This document shows, in pieces, positions 58,801-61,967 of a stretch of DNA of 61,967 nt. Numbering within the stretch: the first letter of the stretch is position 1; each line of letters opens with the position of its first letter. The stretch comes from Amphimedon queenslandica. Lineage: Eukaryota; Porifera; Demospongiae; Haplosclerida; Niphatidae. The position numbers were made by a program, and so were the translations under genes. The stretch lies in the NCBI RefSeq assembly GCF_000090795.2, contig NW_003546624.1:26879-88845 (forward strand). The letters are read 5' to 3'. The notes beneath the pieces are model-generated. The model saw nothing but the letters and a program-made list of their open reading frames with translations, was not told where the DNA came from and searched no databases.

Positions 58801-60000
58801 TTATATATTACCAATTGAAGGAAAATACTCACTAATGTAAGAAATTAAAGTTGTAACAAAGGATCTTTATTTATTAACAATAGGTACAAGTACATTTACT
58901 ATCATACAGTGAGTCGTGATGAAGCAGAGGAGAGACTGAGCCAAGCAGACACACAAGCAGGTACTTTCCTAATTAGAGATAGTGAAAGGGATCCTGGACA
59001 GTATTATTCCCTCTCACTTAATGATGGAGTTAAAATCCGGCACTATTGTATATACATTGTGAAAAATCAGTATTATATATCCCCTCATGTTCAGTTTGAT
59101 TCACTCAATGACCTGGTACATCACTACATGATGAAAGCTGATGGTCTGGCCTGCTCACTAACAGTTCCTATACCTAAACAAGTAAACATGCCCATTCAAA
59201 TACATAAAAACTGGGAAATTAATAAGTCATCAATCAAGTTTGAACAATGCATAAATGCTGGACACTTTGGAGAGACGTGGAAGGGTAATTGTCAAGGTAA
59301 AGGGCCAGTTATCATTAAGACAAATATAGCAACAAATATTACACAAGAAACATTCATTAAAGAAGCCAACATATTAAGAAAATTCTATAATAAGAACATT
59401 ATCAGCCTATATGGTGTTTGTATTGAAGACTATCCTTTTTATATTATAACAGCGCCGATAGATCAAAATCTTAAAAATTATCTAATTAACATGATTAAGC
59501 CTCCTACACAAGTACAGCTGGTGAACTTCGCTATTCAAGTTACGGATGGTATGATTTATTTAGGAAATCAAGATTACATTCATTGTGATCTAAGAGCTAT
59601 TAATATACTATTAGGAGATCATAACACTGTCAAGATAGCAAACTTTCATCTTGCTCAACACCTCAATGGCAAAAAATACTACAGCATTAAGAAATATGAT
59701 CTACTAACTTATAGATGGACAGCACCTGAAGGGCACATATTGAATCGATTAAGTATCAAATCTGATGTTTGGTCATTTGGTATATTACTATGGGAACTGG
59801 CTACCAAAGGAAAGGAACCATATCCTGGTATGACTGATGAAGAAGTAAAGGAGGCAGTATCAAAAGGTGATCATATGCCCATACCCCAAGATTGTCCTGA
59901 ACTATTTAAACAACTTATGATAAACTGCTGGAAACAGAATGAAGATCAAAGGCCAAACTTTATACACATCTTTAATATACTTTACTTACCAAATAAATAG
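55842..60000 (+). CDS. Death domain-CARD-like-SH3-SH2-Src-type pseudokinase, copy 3
   Basis: Fifteen in-phase exons encode about 1,151 residues: 55842-55884, 55935-56201, 56252-56530, 56575-56688, 56744-56764, 56822-57504, 57557-57638, 57694-57744, 57795-57824, 57879-57989, 58033-58140, 58183-58542, 58595-58654, 58707-58836, 58884-60000. Domain order and intron phases are those of copies 1 and 2. Differences: the Death domain is four residues shorter (KAHHPTWQTL), the second domain starts MADPASQLL, and exon 4 is longer (38 codons). SH2 has FLIRDS, the beta3 Lys is VIIK, HRD is HCD (59581-59589) and DFG is NFH (59641-59649). The gatekeeper/hinge region reads YIITAPID rather than YIVTEPMT, and the alphaE region also differs. 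Confidence 0.85.
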
Positions 60001-60370
60001 ACTATGCATTCATATTTACTAATTTTCTCAATGCACAGTTTGATTTGTAGTAAAATTACCATAACTGAGAGCCTACTATCATCATGTATAAACAGTAATA
60101 CAAAAGAAGCCAAGTCTAATTTTGATTTTAGTGTTAATAAGATTATATTGCAGCTCAGTTTGTACTGCTACATGTAAGTTAAAAAATTAATTAATGCCAG
60201 CAATGTACAAAGCATGCATTATAAGTCTGATTAGTTTATAATGTTCCCTTTCTTACAAATAGCTCTTACACTCTCAATGTAAATTTAATGTCAATTTGAA
60301 TACTTAAAATATAGGATCTTCTAATCTCTGATTCTCTTTCCCTCCTTCTCTCTCCTCCCTCCCTCCCTAT

Positions 60371-60440
60371 AACATACGTGACTCAATGAGATGGTTTTAT
60401 CATTGACTCCATTGAAGTTTCCCTTCTTAGGATCAAACAA
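60371..60440 (-). pseudogene. Truncated PKD relic
   Basis: About 70 bp closely matching the 3' half of the exon at 55029-55221 (KGNFNGVNDKTISLSHV on the minus strand), but the donor GT-ATAG has become TTATAG and the 5' half is missing. Confidence 0.5.
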
Positions 60441-60689
60441 TCTTATAGGCATGTATGGGAGAAAAAAAGAAAAATAGAAGGTTGATAAAATGATTAGTAG
60501 GTTACATTATTAATGTATCAATGCATGTGTACACTACATTTTATGTAATATATTTTGCTTTTAAAAGACAGTAAGTGCATACACAATTTGAAATAACTAA
60601 ACTGATTAATGATGATACATTGCATACACTTTGCATATGAAGAAATTGGCAAAAATATGGTCAAGATGCTCTTTCCCCTTGTTTCAAGT

Positions 60690-60880
60690 CACTATGTATC
60701 AAAAAATGTAATTAAAAATGGGGCAATTTTGGAGCCATTTTTTGGAAAAAATACCATTAGCTATAGGCCATGCTTTTTTCTCAAAATCTGCTAGCTTGAA
60801 AAAGCGTTCATAACTCCAGAATTTGAGCTCAGAATTGGCTCAAACTTTCTACACAGTATGAGGACATTAATTTTGTAAAA
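60690..60880 (-). repeat. Dispersed ~177-bp repeat, inverted
   Basis: GGGGCAATTTTGGAGCCATT, GAATTTGAGCTCAGAATTGG and CAAACTTTCTACACAG mark the copy. Confidence 0.8.
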
Positions 60881-61432
60881 TCCCATTTTAATCATAAGTT
60901 TGTATAAAATTTTGTATTATTATGATTTATGCATGCATTGAATGACAGCTCAACTGTTGTGATGCATTTAGTTATAAAAGGAGTGATAATAACTATGTAA
61001 AAAAAAGCAGTCTAATTAACATAGTGTGGAAAAAATTTTTTTAATGTAATAACAATTTATAAATGATAGGCAGCCGATTTGAAGCAGGTGTTGTCTATGC
61101 TTTGCAAATGCCCAAAGCATCAGTCTGTATCAAAAAATGTGACAGAAGTTTTTATTTTAGATGACTTTTGTTTTGCTTCCAAATTTGTCTATAGTTCTAC
61201 TATACTTACTGGCAGTTACTGCAGAATTGAACGATTGTAAAGAATTGTAATTCAGTTCAGAATTGAACTGATTGCATTAGCACAGTAGTAAATGAATCCT
61301 ATGAGGTGTCAATTATTACATTGCAATGTCTAGATCTAATTATGTTATAGTTTCATTGCTAGGGCTGTCTAACCCAATGTCTGACCACAACCTTATTAAG
61401 TATTAAGAGATAGTTCCTGGTTTAACAGTAAA

Positions 61433-61455
61433 ATGGCATCAACCAAGCAAGCAAG
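61433..61455 (+). pseudogene. Orphan first exon of a fourth kinase-array copy
   Basis: After a complete upstream block the sequence reads ATGGCATCAACCAAGCAAGC, as in exon 1 of copies 1-3, then departs at about 61456 before the MFPIIL codons and splice donor. No downstream exon follows within the window. Confidence 0.65.
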
Positions 61456-61967
61456 TATGGTGTGTTATTTGTGTCAAAAATATATCATCCTATTTCAATA
61501 GTACAGTTTACTTTCCAGCATGCGCCGCAAGGCGCATGCTTCCCACGAATTTAAGTCTCCCTCTGATTCAAATAGACATCTAGGATGGTGAGGTAGGTTT
61601 GCTAAATTTAAGTAGCTAAAGATAAAGCATACAATTATGTGTTAGACATGGCAAGTTATAGGGAAGAAAAAGTTGAAATAAAATAGTGAAAACCAAGTTT
61701 TGTTGGTTTGCAAGGTTTTGAACATGCAGAGCAAGTTTCAAGGGCATATTAGATCTGGGTGTCCCAAAAATCATTAAAATTATTGAAGTTATTAATAAAT
61801 TGATTCTTTAAAAAACTAGAAAGCCTATAGGAAGGTTGCCTTTAACATTTGCAAGATAAATATTTCATTTAATATAGGTTTCCTCAAATATGGATTTTAC
61901 TATGGTTAGTACCGTACACTGGTATTGAGGGTATGGGTTTTGAGGTTTTGATGGTTTTGATGGTTTT
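61456..61967. other. Right-edge non-coding sequence
   Basis: No exon of the array is recognisable. It holds the GC-rich hairpin at 61517-61540 and ends in a GATGGTTTT direct repeat at the window edge. Confidence 0.5.
61517..61540. repeat. 10-bp perfect hairpin with GCAA tetraloop
   Basis: AGCATGCGCC, GCAA, GGCGCATGCT: a perfect palindromic stem in an otherwise AT-rich region, placed just after the truncation of the fourth copy. It may be the end of a transposable element. Confidence 0.8.

Larger units (their letters stand above)
60001..61432. other. 3' flank of copy 3 and upstream block of orphan exon 4
   Basis: Contains a truncated PKD relic (about 60371-60440), an inverted ~177-bp repeat (60690-60880) and a full upstream block (about 60900-61432) matching those of copies 1 and 2. 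No gene is seen. Confidence 0.6.

Overview
The window is eukaryotic nuclear DNA, most likely from a sponge (Amphimedon-like). The genes are intron-rich with many short AT-rich GT-AG introns. Intergenic gaps are small, microsatellites are abundant (GA/CT, TG, TAA), and the palindrome ACATGT recurs throughout. Metazoan signalling families are present (IRS/DOK-like docking protein, Src-like SH3-SH2-kinase, Death domains). The sponge assignment rests on gene style and remembered family resemblance; no search was run.

Layout, left to right. (1) 1-2356, minus: 5' part of a docking/adaptor-like gene with a ubiquitin/RA-like N-terminus and YxxM tyrosine motifs, running off the left edge. (2) 3258-13846, minus: a 27-exon gene joining a zinc-finger/AT-hook N-terminal half to a WD40 half recognisable as GTF3C2 (TFIIIC110). 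(3) 14489-22943, plus: a VPS9-domain Rab5 GEF without the A20 finger, head-to-head with gene 2. (4) 25131-30231, plus: a PH-PTB docking protein (IRS/DOK-like). (5) 30616-32653, minus: NUP42-like CCCH nucleoporin. (6) 32759-44078, plus: REV3L, the DNA polymerase zeta catalytic subunit, sharing a 105-bp divergent promoter with NUP42 and carrying one in-frame TGA. (7) 44601-61455, plus: a tandem array of three near-identical 15-exon genes plus an orphan fourth first exon.

The array is the most unusual part. Each gene encodes about 1,135-1,150 residues in this order: Death domain, second Death-fold (CARD-like) domain, an unrecognised domain of about 225 residues, coiled coil, SH3-like, SH3, SH2 and a Src-type kinase domain. 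All three kinases have DFG changed to NFY/NFH and HRD changed to HCD, so they are predicted pseudokinases. I know of no described family with this arrangement. The N-terminal modules look homogenised between copies while the SH2-kinase exons have diverged, as might be expected of a lineage-specific receptor-proximal or innate-immune-like signalling scaffold (inference).

Two runs of 10 N (36129-36138 and 50922-50931) are assembly gaps. The second has about 550 bp of matching sequence on both sides, so the doubled Death/CARD exons in the middle kinase gene are probably an assembly or haplotype artefact. The remaining space holds a dispersed repeat of about 177 bp, MITE-like inverted-repeat elements, microsatellites, and relics of a KIAA0319-like PKD gene. 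Exon boundaries below were placed by eye from GT/AG sites and reading-phase continuity.
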